Below are positions 13,301-24,644 of a stretch of 64,000 nucleotides of DNA, in pieces; position 1 is the stretch's first letter, and each line of letters starts with the position of its first letter. This DNA comes from Corticium candelabrum (taxonomy: Eukaryota; Porifera; Homoscleromorpha; Homosclerophorida; Plakinidae): NCBI RefSeq assembly GCF_963422355.1, contig NC_085098.1:2265132-2329131 (forward strand). Direction: 5' to 3'. The translations under genes and the position numbers were made by a program. The notes under the pieces are model-generated. The model saw only the letters and a program-made list of their open reading frames with translations, was not told where the DNA came from and made no database searches.

Positions 13301-15835
13301 TAATCTCACAATGATCGCAACTACACCTGTTATGGTTGTTTACCTACCCTGATTTTCATTGATTATGTTTGCTACTTCTACTTCTACTTACGATGGTGAC
13401 AGGCTATTGGGTGGCCTGTCCTCTTCCTCATCTGCTTTCAAGGCAGCAGGCGATCTCAAAGCTTCAGAAACACTGTCGCTAAGCTTGAACCTGTATGGTC
13501 TGATGGCTCCCATCAGATCTTCTTCATCCTGTGATTCATGCGATGACGGAATGTCATCATGCAAAAACCTCCAGATGGCTCTTTAGAAGAAGAATTGTCG
13601 CTGTTGTTGCCTTTGCCATAGTAGCGTTGTCTTGGATATGAAGATGTAGTCATTTTTACAGGCCGATGATTATACAGATGCACACGTGTCTCTCTTCTGT
13701 GACATGTACACTACATCATGCTCGATACCGGAACTTGAAGAACCGGATGCAACTTTGACCTGCGATTTCTCAGCAAAGACTTAGCTTAAAAATCTAAAAC
13801 TACTTTTTCTGTCATGTATGCGACTAGAACTATCGATTTACAACATAAAAGAATTTTTGATTTTTGCGTTGCAGTTACCCTTTAAGCTGTCTAAGCTCTA
13901 ACTCGTTTTGATATCTAATCTGTGCTATGCCATAGTGCTTGCACGTGATTGTATTGGAAGATGCTTGCAATGATACATCTGACTTTTTGTCAATTGTTAT
14001 CATTGTGTACCAAGCTTTCCCAGTCTTTCAGCTGAGGACATCTTAAGTATGGAGTTGTTTTATGGTTGGGACTCACCATACATAGAACCAATGATTAGTA
14101 AGGGTTTGAACTAATGAAGTTTGAATTAGTGCGATTGTAGTGCAGAAGAGGATAACAGTGAGTGCCTTGTGTAATTAGGCAAATAGTCTGGAACCTATCC
14201 ACTGCTTCATATTATCAGCAGTCTACTGTACTGAGATGGCTTTGCATAAATTGTGCCATGCATAGAGATAAAGAAAGACATAATCATACTGTACAGTCGG
14301 GGCTATGTTCTTGCAAGTTTTTTTGTTGCACTATTGGTCTTTGGGGCTCTAACAGTTTCACGAGTGCATAGAGTATTTGTTTGGTGTCTAAATTAGACTA
14401 AATAAAATCTGCTAATTTAGATTGAGTGTATGGTAGTTCAGTTTAGCTTGCTTCACAACTAGAACACAAGGTATATTCTGTTGTTTTATGAGTGTGAGTC
14501 ATTTTAAAGAAACAATGAAAGTGCAAGTAGCTGTTGAAGTTAAAGTGACATGATTGCTGACAAATTTGTTTCCAGGCAGACTTGGTCCTCACTGTTGTTG
14601 GAGATATGTCTGTACTTGTTTCTGTTCGGCATTTTATCTGTTTGAATAATGCATTGGGAGGTCACCTGGAATGTGGAAAATATGACTTCAACAGGACTTT
14701 CGAGCTAGGAATGGCTTCTGAGAGACACCAGAAGTTTGTGATGCTTTAATTAGTGGCATTGTAAGGCATCGATTGATATACTGTAGATATGCCGACTGGT
14801 AACATCTGTGGGCAGCTTCTTATGTGTGTCACTTGTGGATATAATGACATGTAACATTTTTAGAGCTGTTTGATTTATCTTTACTTAGAAACACATTGAA
14901 TATATGAAACTTGTGTGCTGCAGTGGATGTGCTTGATTTTGTTGCATACTTGGAGATTGTTTCTTATAGTCTGTCGTACATCTTGGATTCAGAGATGAAC
15001 GTGATCCTGGAGGTGAACTGCAGCGTTGGCAGTACTGGCATTCTCAACAGCCTAATCCAAATCAAAAGGCATTTGATGTTGGTAGGTAGCACTTAATGTT
15101 TAGCTACGTTGAATGGAATGCGACTGCTATTTGCTCAAATGCTTTATGTTGTAGATCGAAAGTCGTGTCAGAATGTAGAGATGGAGCTGATTGATGACAT
15201 TGCCTATAATGCTTGCAGTTTTATATGGAATCCTCGAGTGCCAGCTAAGGTCTTTGTCTAGCTTGGCTGTTGAAAATGAAGTATTAGATAGTCTGAGTTT
15301 GTATAATATGACTTGTAACATGAGATTTGTCTGTCTGTTGACATACACATTCTACATATCATACACACATTAAACCACATTACTTAACGGTGATGTTGTA
15401 GCTTGTTTTGTGTTGTCATTAGATTGTAATAAGGATCAATTGTCTGAGTACCGAGTTTTCATCTCAGAAAGGGGTGAAAGGCATTCCACTTCATCTTCAA
15501 GTTGATACATATGAGGACTTGCTGAATCCAGATGCTGATGCATGTCACAAGGGGTTTTGCCAGATTAAAGTTTTTCGCGATAAAGGGGCAGAGAGAAAAA
15601 ACAAAGATGAGAGTAAGAGTGCTGAGAAGCGAATGGCTCGTCTCATAAAGAGTAGAGGAAGTAAGTTGGTTTAGTTTGTGTGTGTGTAGCCAGTCTCTGT
15701 CTGCTTTTGTCTGAAACAATATTGGATATTGGAATTAAGTGTTTGATTTGCATTTGTAGTCTGTGTGTGGCTGTATCTGCTCATGTCTGCATTGTTTGTG
15801 TGAGTGTTCGAATGATGCCATCTGTATGGACGGAC

Positions 15836-15901
<66 letters not shown>

Positions 15902-18657
15902 ACACCAGTGTGTGTGTCTGTGTGTGTCTGTGTTTGTGCACGTGTGTGTGTGAAGCACAGGCACTTGATGAGAAGGACAGCTGCGGCTGATTTGTTTAAA
16001 TTGTGCAGTTGAGGTTGTCTATAATATGGGTGTGGCTTTTCAAGGGTATGAAGTGATTTTGTTATATTAAAGTGCTATCCATCAGTAATGTGGTTAGCTA
16101 TATACTAGAATATGTAGCTACATATTCAGAATAGTAGGTTGGACTGTACCTTAACAGTGTTTGCTATTAGAGTGTAGTCACGGTTACAAAGAAGGAGAAC
16201 TTACATGAAAGATTTTGTAGTTTCAATGTAGAAGTGGACTTGTCACATAACACAACTTGTCACCTTTCCTTAGGTGTCAAGTAGATAGATTTTGTCTTAC
16301 AGGAAACAGGGTTTGAACTAGTCTCTCTGCCCAGACGTTCAGAGTACAAAAGAGGGAGGAGTTGGGAAGTGTGTGGTAGAGGCCAGAAAGTGATACATGG
16401 CAGTTTATTGATATGCATGCCCCTGCATCTTGACATGTGCTAAGAGATTATTGATCTGCAAGATTTGTTGTTGGAGGTGCTTGACATTCTAATCACACAC
16501 TATGACTGCAAGTCCACACTCACACTCACACCAAGTTGACAAAGGCCATATGTCAGGACTTGACGAAGAGTGATTATAATATACGAGTAACGTGAAGGGA
16601 CTCAAGCAATTGACGTCGAAATGAGTGCACACACAACATCTATTACCACTCACACACAAACCAGTACATCTACCGACTGACTTCTTTCAAAATTATGACT
16701 ACTGTAATCATACCGTAACCAAACAAATCTGGCTCAGTCAAGATAGTATACAGAAACACAATTTATGGACGCCTTTATCCATGGCAACAACGTAACACCA
16801 TACTTTACAATGACTGTAATAGTTTACAGCTTAAATGTTGTACTTTCGTCTGGGTTTGAATTATCAGTAAAGTAAAGAACATCTCTTGAGTGACTTCTAA
16901 AATAGCATTGTAACTGAGTTTGTCGAATGGTAGAAGACAGCTTCTGAACAACTAATGTTCTCTGCAGATGTGACTACATTCCACTAACAATAATTGAGGA
17001 AGAGAGGATATCACTATAAAAGTCATCTAGAAAGCAGAATCTAATGCATTGGTAGATGAAAAGAAAACACTACACTCACTTCATAGGCAGCTAGGCAGGG
17101 GTTTTGGCTTTACATCATGTCTTTAATGACAACATAATAGAAATGAATACAGTACAGTCGTTTAACAAGCAACATTTTTATATAGACATTTGTTATGAAT
17201 ATTTCATGTGGACTGTTTTGCATAATATGTTACCTAACGAGTTCTCCACTGTTTATTTTGTACACTGAGTGTATGTACTGTGTTGTTGACAGTAGAAAAT
17301 TTGTGTATGATCCTGAAAATTTTGTAGTGAGTGGTGTGCTTATAATTATAGGCAGCGCTGCTGACCCTCTCAGTCCCAAAACTGTGTTCAACCCACCCAG
17401 CAAGAAGACTGTGTTGCTGTCAACAACAAATATGGGACCAAAGCCTGTCTATTTTACTCCAGTAGTAACACAACCTGGACAGGTGAGGATGCCAGAAGTC
17501 TATTATATATTATCTATGTTTTTATGCTTTTTTGGGTTTTTAGTTGTTTCTAGATGATGTCACTTGTCAATCACAAGCATTTTTAGCTAATATCAGGTAC
17601 GTCTATTGTGTCATAAGTGGTAGCTGGATTTGGTGGCAGCACTGTTGGGTCATTGGTATGACCACATGGTTGAATTGATTTGGAGGTTGTTGTCTGCAAG
17701 GTGACAGATTTGATGTTAATGTCTGTACCAGGTAGAGCTCTAAATAATAGTTCACATCTAACTTTATTGTTGATGTCGAATGGTAAAGTTTATTTGGCAG
17801 TATTCTTGTGGCTTTGTCATAATACTTAATTGGGACTATTCTTTCCTCTTGAGCTGGACCGTTTCTTGTGAACAAATTTTAGTAGTACTGTACTATGTCT
17901 GTGTCTGTGTAGGGATCGTGAGCAGAGACGCACTTTAGCAGCCACACTTGCCGCCACTAAAGATCAACTGGATGATTTAGAATTTGGTCCTCAGAACAAG
18001 AAGCGAATGGTAACATCTACATCAAAGAAACGTCCCAGTAAGACTTACTAGTAATATATTTATGATGAAATTTTAAATGTATGTAAATGTTATCTGTGTG
18101 CATGCTGTTAGTTAATTAAAGTATGATCTAATGAATTGGTCACCAGGTGTGATTTCTGGTATATTTTGTATGCTAATTTTAATGTCTGGTCTCCATTGTA
18201 AGCCAATGTTTGTCAGATGGAGTTCTAAGACTTGTTGAGCATTAATTAGCTTACCACACATTACAGGTAAACAGACATCAGTAATGTTATATTTCAACCA
18301 AATGAATTGGTGTTTAGATTTGTAATAGTAGCAGTCATTGGCACTCCTGGTGTAACATTGTTAATACCTTTCTTTGGAAAAGTATCATAGATGAAAGGTT
18401 TAGTGCCCTTGGTGCCCTTGGTGTAATAAGATGGTAGATCTTGTCATGGGTTTCTTTATCAAAGATGTTAGCTTTGAGAAGAACGAGTGTATTAGTGCAG
18501 CTATTGCCTAAGATAGAGACTGGTGTATAAGTATCCTGTTGTAACTTTGTGGTGTTGGATATGGCCCTCTGCAGAGGCGATGTGAGTGTTTTGGGTTTTC
18601 ATTGAACATGTGCAAATTGTAAATCTGCTTGTGCACATGTGTGTGTGCACATGCATG

Positions 18658-18709
<52 letters not shown>

Positions 18710-20091
18710 GTGTGGGTGATGGTGTGGTGTGTGTGGGATATGTGGTGTGTGTGTGAGATATGTGGTGTGTGTGTGTGTGTGTGTGTGTGTGGGGGGGGGG
18801 GTGTATGGGATGTGTGGAGTGTATGGGATGTGTGGGGTGTATGGGATGTGTGGGGTGTATGGGATGTGTGGGGTGTATGGGATGTGTGGGGTGTATGGGA
18901 TGTGTGAGGTGTATGGGGTGTATGGGGTGTCTGGGGTGTATGGGATGTGTGGGATGTCTGGGGTGTATGGGATGTGTGGGATGTGTGGGGTGTATGGGAT
19001 GTGTGGTGTGGGATATGTGGTGTGTGTGGGGTGTATGGGATGTGTGGGGTGTATGGGATGTGTGGGTGTATGGGATGTGTGAGATGTGTGGGGTGTGTTG
19101 AGGTTGAGTGGGTGTGGTAAGGGCTGGCCTTATCATTTCTGTTTTAGCTAGCTGCTTTGCTGTAGAATGCCGTGGTTACAATTATTATTATTAAATGTAG
19201 GTAAACGCAATATGTAACTTTGGCATTAAGTTTTGGTAGTAAACTTTACTTGTTTGTTAATTGAAGTGAGATTTTTGTACTGTTGTCAAGTGCACTAGTA
19301 GATAGTAACCTTAAGTTAAACACAGGTGATGTACTGTGATTAGAAAATTCTCAAAATTTAGCAAGTGAGTGAGTCAGAGAAAGGGAGGTGTAGGAAATTA
19401 AGAAGAGATGTCATTAATTAAGTAGATGTGATGGTGGATTTGTGGCAGCAACAGTTTTGGTTGGCAACTAATATTAAGGTGTCAGTGGTAGGATGCACAT
19501 ATTTCATAGAGTCAACACTATTGTTATGCCACTAACAGAGACTAGCCTGCTTGGCAGATGGGTACTGTGATTAGTATCTAGCACTCAGAGGCAAAAGTTA
19601 GTTGGTATTACTCATTGACTGCAAGGGGACATAGTCACATTTGAGCAAATCTAAGTAGTTAGGACATTATAACACAGTACATGTGTCATTGCAGTTGTCA
19701 CTATCTATGTTCGGAAAGAAGAAGAGAAGGTCTATAACGCTCTAATGTTGGATGATTTATCAGTGTTGGAGCTGAAATCAGCGGTAGGTCTAATATGACT
19801 GTCTAGCTTCATTTCCACTAATTCTGTGTTGTTTCATATCAGGTATCAAGAAAGTATGGTGTACCGGCGGAGTCAATAAAGAATGTCTACAAGAAAACAA
19901 AGCGAGGGTTGGTGGACTTTAGAGAGTATGTATTGTGTATTGAAGATTGTTTCTGATATGACTTGTTTAGACTGTTGGTGAATTTTGATAATCAGATGGT
20001 GGAGCAGTTCTCAGATGAGGACGACTTTAGTATCAAGTTTGACTTTGACAACCAGACCGGTCATGTACATCTGTACATTCTTTCCACTTAG
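5176..20091 (+). CDS. grh: Grainyhead-like transcription factor (14 exons)
   Basis: Exons: 5176-5189, 6148-6417, 8410-8529, 8650-8802, 9609-9750, 14970-15081, 15155-15249, 15423-15660, 17352-17482, 17544-17596, 17913-18037, 19695-19783, 19843-19925, 19971-20091. They sum to 1746 nt, all phases match and the frame closes at TAG, giving 581 residues. The Ser/Gly-rich N-terminus (residues 1-185) fits an activation region. Exons 5-8 hold the CP2/Grainyhead DNA-binding core: [20 protein letters not shown], then [29 protein letters not shown] and [14 protein letters not shown]. The YLNKGQF and KGVKG blocks favour Grainyhead over CP2/LSF. Exons 12-14 form the ubiquitin-like C-terminal dimerisation region ([18 protein letters not shown], then [11 protein letters not shown]). 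By family knowledge this is a nuclear DNA-binding dimer controlling epithelial gene expression. The ATG at 5176 gives MSEEN across intron 1; the first two exons are the least certain. Introns are rich in transposon relics. Confidence 0.92.
7098..7609. mobile_element. TTAA-flanked MITE
   Basis: TTAA at 7098-7101 is followed by AGGTACACTCTGGAGAACTG. The right end is ATCTCCGGAGTGTGACT followed by TTAA at 7606-7609, so the ends are imperfect inverted repeats of about 27 bases. TTAA target duplication is typical of piggyBac and Kolobok superfamilies. The interior (about 500 bases) has no transposase, so this is non-autonomous. Confidence 0.6.
7655..7890 (+). CDS. Candidate alternative exon of GRH gene
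   Basis: An ATG opens 78 codons beginning [20 protein letters not shown], with a run of acidic residues, and continuing into a hydrophobic segment [20 protein letters not shown] that could span a membrane. The frame runs into a good donor (TTACG|gtaggt) at 7890 in phase 2, the same phase accepted by GRH exon 3 at 8410. A possible acceptor ...gaacag before 7648 also fits phase 2, so it could be an alternative first exon or a cassette exon. Nothing else supports expression; it may be a chance frame beside the MITE ending at 7609. Confidence 0.25.
8957..9060. repeat. (TG)n microsatellite
   Basis: About 100 bases of TG repeats followed by a short GA-rich tail, in GRH intron 4. Cys-Val and His-Thr open frames over it are artefacts. 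Confidence 0.97.
10293..10360. repeat. (CA)n microsatellite
   Basis: Uninterrupted CA repeats with one CAAACA variant near the end, in GRH intron 5. Confidence 0.95.
10649..11226 (+). pseudogene. pogo/Tigger-type transposase relic
   Basis: Decayed fragments in the order of a pogo-family (DDE, Jerky/TIGD-like) transposase. [19 protein letters not shown] at 10649 resembles the N-terminal DNA-binding helix-turn-helix. After a large deletion, [15 protein letters not shown] (10813 onward) matches the start of the catalytic domain. [19 protein letters not shown] near 11005 matches the conserved block after the last catalytic Asp. An acidic end, [10 protein letters not shown], reaches a stop near 11226. 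Frameshifts and missing central sequence make it inactive. It is in the same orientation as the host gene and no terminal inverted repeats were found. Confidence 0.65.
12320..13884 (+). mobile_element. Long-TIR element with THAP-like relic
   Basis: Two inverted repeats of about 150 bases bound this 1.56-kb element: 12322-12475 and 13730-13882. Both start AAGGGTAACTGCAACG and later share CAGGTCAAAGTTGC and GGTTCTTCAAGTTCCGGTA. Flanks are TA on both sides, or TTAA on the right against ATAA on the left. Inside, an ATG at 12559 starts [10 protein letters not shown], and in a second frame [12 protein letters not shown] follows, together resembling a THAP zinc finger split by a frameshift. THAP domains occur in P-element and Kolobok transposases, and a TTAA-like target favours Kolobok. 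The catalytic domain is missing, so the copy is non-autonomous. Classification is inference. Confidence 0.6.
12704..12762. repeat. Small palindrome inside THAP element
   Basis: GTGACTACTACTGAG at the left and CTCTGTAGTAGTCAC at the right form an imperfect stem around a loop of about 29 bases, directly after the THAP-like segment. It may be a nested short element or an internal hairpin. Confidence 0.55.
15661..17351. other. GRH intron 8
   Basis: Contains a CA microsatellite at 15838-15905 followed by TG-rich sequence. The rest (about 1.4 kb) shows no exon or element that I can support. Confidence 0.5.
15838..15905. repeat. (CA)n microsatellite with inverted TG tract
   Basis: A CA run is followed closely by TGTG-rich sequence at 15908-15952, so the two arms could pair as a hairpin. 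It lies in GRH intron 8. Confidence 0.9.
18660..18706. repeat. (CA)n microsatellite
   Basis: A pure CA tract that switches strand sense into the GT-rich minisatellite immediately to its right. Confidence 0.95.
18709..19105. repeat. 18-bp G/T-rich minisatellite
   Basis: Starts with TG repeats and a run of ten G, then tandem copies of an 18-base unit GTATGGGATGTGTGGGGT, clearest from 18803 to 18905. Units then vary (TCTGGG, TATGGGG, GGATATG) to about 19105. One strand is almost free of C. It lies in GRH intron 11. Open frames across it give six-residue repeats and are artefacts. Confidence 0.92.
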
Positions 20092-20548
20092 CCTAAGATG
20101 TAAACGGTGCTACGATTTACACCAAGTTGTGCTAGATCTTCATATGTGTAGAATGTGTGAGGATATTGTACCAGCTACATCACTGAACGGACGCTTAGAT
20201 CAGTTAGGGCGTGATAGCTTATCTGAGTAAAGGAGGCTAATAGCGGTGATAGGTGTCGTGTTTGTCATGTATCTGTGTGATAATGACATTTCAATCCAGG
20301 AGACCGTATCGAAAACTGGTAGAAACGAACAAGGTACAGGTGACTTTACGTTCGGTGGAATAGGTGGGTTTGTCAGGTAGATAGATACATTGTGCGGCCC
20401 CGCCTCAGCGCATATCCTGTTGATGCTGGCTCTTACCATTAAACTATTTGCGGTCTGTCGTTACCAGCGGCTAGTCCGACATGTGGCAGCTGGTTTTGCC
20501 TTGGGTGTCGAATGCGCATCGTCATTTTCCATTTTCCCTCTATTGGCG
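20092..20548. other. Intergenic gap between GRH and membrane gene
   Basis: About 460 bases holding the GRH 3' flank and presumably the promoter and 5' UTR of the next gene. No canonical TATA or AATAAA stood out. Confidence 0.4.
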
Positions 20549-23500
20549 ATGAGGATGAGGTGGATAATACTTCACGGCCTCTTTATTGCTCTAGCATGGA
20601 TCAAACCGGCACGATCAGATAGTTCAGGATTTGCAAAAGACAGTCACAAAGGTAGGCTTACCCCACATCGTAGTAGACGATTTTCGTTGTGAAGTAGAGT
20701 GCTTTAGAATCCGAAAGTTCCAAGTAGTGTCTTGTTTATTGTAATAACTCGCACCTCTTCTAATTGTACGCCCACATGTGCCCAAACATGTACCGTTGTA
20801 AGTGTGAGTGCACGTAGATTTCGATTTGGATGCTCACATAGTTGAATGGTGTATATGTTGGAGAGAGAGCTGGAGATGTTGGGGAGAGATGGTCTAACGT
20901 CAGGTGGAGAGTTTGATCATTTGCCCACGGCTGCGGGTAATGTTAGGGCCTGTGGATGACGTCACTTCGGTGTAAACTTGGATCGCAACGAGCTTCTTTA
21001 GAGCGCTTAGCATTCGTTATGTGATGGAACAGTAAGTTAAATGGATTGTCGAGCACTTGATACAAGGCGGCACGAGGCACGGAAGACGTATGCTTAAGTG
21101 TAGGTTGTTTCTAGAGATGATGTCGGTGTAGTTAATTGATATGATCAGAAGTTATCGATTTGGATGCCCGAGAGTGTACAATTCTTAGCATACCTACAGG
21201 TCGTTCATGTCTGTATGTACATATGGCCCATATTACCTTGCATGTAAATCTGTCACAATGTGACAACATGGTGTGTGGAGCCAGTGGCGGATCCTGAGGG
21301 TTGGTGGGGTGGGGATGGGGATAGGAAAACTGAAATCCACAAAGAACTAAAGAGATGGAGTATGGAGTAGAGCAAGGTTGCGATGTTTGGAACGCACGAG
21401 CACGTGTAGTTTTGCTGATTATTGTCAACATCGATCTTTGGAACACATGATCATGAGCAAGAGTCTAAAGTATGTGCTTGCTGATTGTCCAAATGACCGC
21501 TTTCTGTACCCTGGAACAGGCGATAGCATGAGCAAAGCTCAAAACTGTAAGCATTAAATTGCACTAAAAGTAACACTCATTTACTAGTTTATGCATGCGG
21601 TCACAACCAGATGATCAGCATGCTTGCACTAGCTACTACACACCAGATGACTGCACTGCAGCAGACTCAACAGAAGATGCGTTGTTTCTCCAACCTAGGT
21701 CACGTTCGATTGGGCTACGCCCCCTATAGAGCTGGAAGAGGGGCGTACTCTTTCAAAGCAGCAGAGCTGGTAGAGTTGGCTCTTCCGACCATAACAGCAG
21801 AGCTGGAAGAGGGGCGTGCAAATGGAGCGAGCCTGTTCCAGGAAAGAGCCCAATCGAACGCGCCTCTACCCTAGAAAGAGTGCTGTACGTAGCTTGATCG
21901 ATATTGCTACATGCGGTTGCTTGATCTGTGGTCTGCTCAACCAAGTGCCAGACAGCAAACAGTACGTACGCACTTGCGCATGTAAACATGTACTCGTGTC
22001 ACTCTATCATATGTTACTGTGCCAACTACAAGTATTTCGAGTACTGTACAGATATTTATCATAAATCATAAATCAGAGCAGAGTACTGTCTATTCTGAAC
22101 TTTGTTTTCAAGTGGCAACTGACGATATATTAAATTATGTGGGCCATGCTACAAAGTTTGTTTCAATCAAATGCTAACATGACTGGAATTCTAGCTTCTC
22201 TCAGATTTTTAGTTTGGGTAGAGCTACATGTTGCATTGACAATTTTCTAGCTATATCCTCATTTTTGCTCTGATAATTTTGTGTTGTTATGCTGCAAGTA
22301 GCTTCCTGTTCTCCTGTCTTTGCAAGTAACATAAGTAGTTCTAGAGACACATGCACTCAGTTGTAATTATACTTTTTTATTGTTGATTGGGAAATTGTTC
22401 ATGCTTTTCGATGTCATCTAGCTAACTTCACAGTCAGAGAACATTGTTAATTAAACTTACTAATTTATTTACACTTCTAACCATTTTGAATTTAATAAAT
22501 TATACATGCTGCTACTGCATCTGATCTAAAATTTTAGTTGTGCTTAGTTTAGTATGGACTTATGAAAGGCTTGTTATTAAATTAATTACAGGAATATTTG
22601 TTGTATGTAGCTGCTGTATGTTTATGCAGGACTTTGTGCTACTACTCGTTGTACTAAGTTAGCATCGGACTTATGAATGTTGTGGAGCTTCATTGTTAGG
22701 CTTTTGTTTATATTTTAAATCATTTTTGATTGTGCTGATAAGCTTTCATTGTTATGTTGTCTGAATTTGCTTTATTAATACCAGGTGGTGATAAGCTTTC
22801 ACCCATTACAAATCTGCATTCTTTTTGTGTTCATCTTTGGTTGTTTACAACTCGCTGTCTCTTTTTGTGGGATCATACCTATCCGAATGGGACAGGCAAT
22901 ATCAATTTCTTTTTCCAACTGAAACTAAATCGAACAATGCCTTGGAAGACTCGGCGTCTGAATGTAACACGTACATTGGTCTACTTCAATACCCCATCAG
23001 GAATTGTAAGGGTAAAAGTGAGAGCAGAGATAAACTCAAAGAGAAGTAGAGCAGTGAAGATAACAATAAACTTGGGTGAAGCAACATCTAAGACGCAAAC
23101 AGGTTAGACCATTTTTGATACATGAATGTTAATTTTACCTTATAATAGCCATTTGGTCTGTGTGTGCTTTAGTCGTTTAAGTTTATAGACTCTGTTATTG
23201 ATAGAGTAAATTTGGGCTAAGATAATATCGGTTTGTATTCTTCTTGATAAACTATTGACTAATTACAATGAATTGGGGTTAGTGAGTGGTGTTAATGCTT
23301 TTGAAGTGCATGACAGACTTTGTTATACTTTGGTTGAAATTTTTTTAAAGTTTGAAGCACAGGAGATATTTGCTATGCTACATCACATGCATTTGCTCTA
23401 CTTCTGTTGTTTATTCCATGTGTTGTACAATGTAAAATCAATTATTGCTTTAGTAACTACAACAGATCAGTGGTGTTACTACCCATGGGCCCCAATATTA

Positions 23501-24312
23501 GTAGGTGTGGTCTTTTAGACACTATGTAGAAAAAAGTTTCATAAAAGTCAAAACACCAGCAGCTGGCCTCCTCAATTTTGGAGGTCTAGTCTTGAACATA
23601 TCAATAAACTATATGTTTTGCATGAATAACAGTCAATTTCTGTGTGTAGAAGGACCCTGTATCTTTCTTGTAAGTAAGACCTTAGGTCTAGTGAATTAAT
23701 TGAGTCATTGTTGGTTATAGCTATAAACAAATAAACATAGCTGCTGAAAATGAAACGATTAATTAATTAAGTCACCAATTACTATATAGACATGCAGTAA
23801 GCATTGCTGATCGAAGTAACACACTGCAATTGGCTCTTGTATGTATGGTGTACCCTGCATTGTATTCATGATTGATAATGTATAAATATGTTGGAAAGAC
23901 CATTTGTCTGATTAATTAATTAATGTCAGGTTCTAGTATTATATTATTTATTATTTAATTGTAAATTGTATGTTAAATAATTAAGTGTAATGTGACATTC
24001 TTGATTATACTAGAATTACAACACAAGCCTGAGCTAGTTTCAACTCCCACGCCACTAACAAATGCTCAAGATGAAGAAGATGAACCCAATGTCATTTCAT
24101 CTATTGCTGCTACTGCAGCTATATCGACCTGCGCAGTAATAGTAACAATACCATTACTATTGAGCATCTTCTTGGGTATAAAGCATCTTGTAAATGGGAG
24201 TATTTCTGAAATGAGACTGAAAGCACTGAAAAAGAGAACAGAAAAATGGAACAAAATGGACTACAAAGGAAGTTTGGAAGAGGAAGGAGAAGTACAACAA
24301 TCTCGCGTTTGA
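20549..24312 (+). CDS. Orphan type I membrane glycoprotein (3 exons)
   Basis: Exons 20549-20651, 22785-23102 and 24014-24312 sum to 720 nt with matching phases and give 239 residues ending at TGA. Residues 1-24 (MRMRWIILHGLFIALAWIKP then ARS) form a textbook signal peptide. The ectodomain (about 25-168) has sequons at N69, N83 and N94, cysteines at 49 and 59, and alternating hydrophobic strands (INFFFQLKLNRT, GIVRVKVRAEI) suggesting a beta-sandwich. A linker with DEEDE precedes a transmembrane helix at about 169-195 (SSIAATAAISTCAVIVTIPL). The short tail is basic then acidic and ends SRV, which fits a class I PDZ-binding motif. I do not recognise the family. The second exon boundary rests on phase and splice signals only. 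A cell-surface adhesion or receptor role is a guess. Confidence 0.6.
20652..22784. other. Intron 1 of membrane-protein gene
   Basis: Contains a palindromic short element at 21694-21874. At 21282 there is a sequence like a hAT-type terminus (CAGTGGCGGATCC) without a visible partner. Otherwise AT-rich with no exon seen. Confidence 0.45.
21694..21874. mobile_element. Short inverted-repeat element (MITE-like)
   Basis: CGTTCGATTGGGCT at 21703 recurs inverted as AGCCCAATCGAACG at about 21847-21860, with the outer CTAG motifs also mirrored. Between them AGAGCTGGAAGAGGGGCGT occurs twice directly. About 180 bases, no coding capacity. Confidence 0.5.
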
Positions 24313-24644
24313 CTAAGTTTTTCTAGCTTGTTAAAATTAATTTGTGCAAATATGTAGAAAGTCTTGATGTTTGTGCATGTTCATGCCATTGTCTAATAAG
24401 CGAATAGCTGAATCTCTAGTTGGAGACATTTTGGCTTTGGAAGCGTTTGTTGATATACATACTATTTGTACTGCGGAAATAAACATGCACTAAACCTGCA
24501 CGTGGTTAAGCGGATCATATAATTTATGGGATTGCCCTGTTACTTTGCGCATGCGCGAAAGAATTCCGAAAAAGCGTGGCGTGTTGTTTACAAGCGTGTC
24601 TCTTTAGGCGTGTAACGTTGTAATGAGTGGACGAGTTGATCAGG

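Larger units (their letters stand above)
9751..14969. other. GRH intron 5 (5.2 kb), transposon-laden
   Basis: The largest intron of the Grainyhead gene. It contains a CA microsatellite at 10293-10360, a pogo-type transposase relic at 10649-11226 and a THAP-encoding inverted-repeat element at 12320-13884. No host exon is seen; exon 5 (phase 0) joins exon 6 directly in a conserved part of the DNA-binding domain. Confidence 0.7.

Noticed and set aside
20200..20439. Minus-strand 79-codon frame between GRH and the membrane gene
   Set aside because: No start context, splice partners or recognisable domain; composition not coding-like.
21282..21320. hAT-like terminus CAGTGGCGGATCC
   Set aside because: No mirrored partner was found within the intron, so no element could be bounded.
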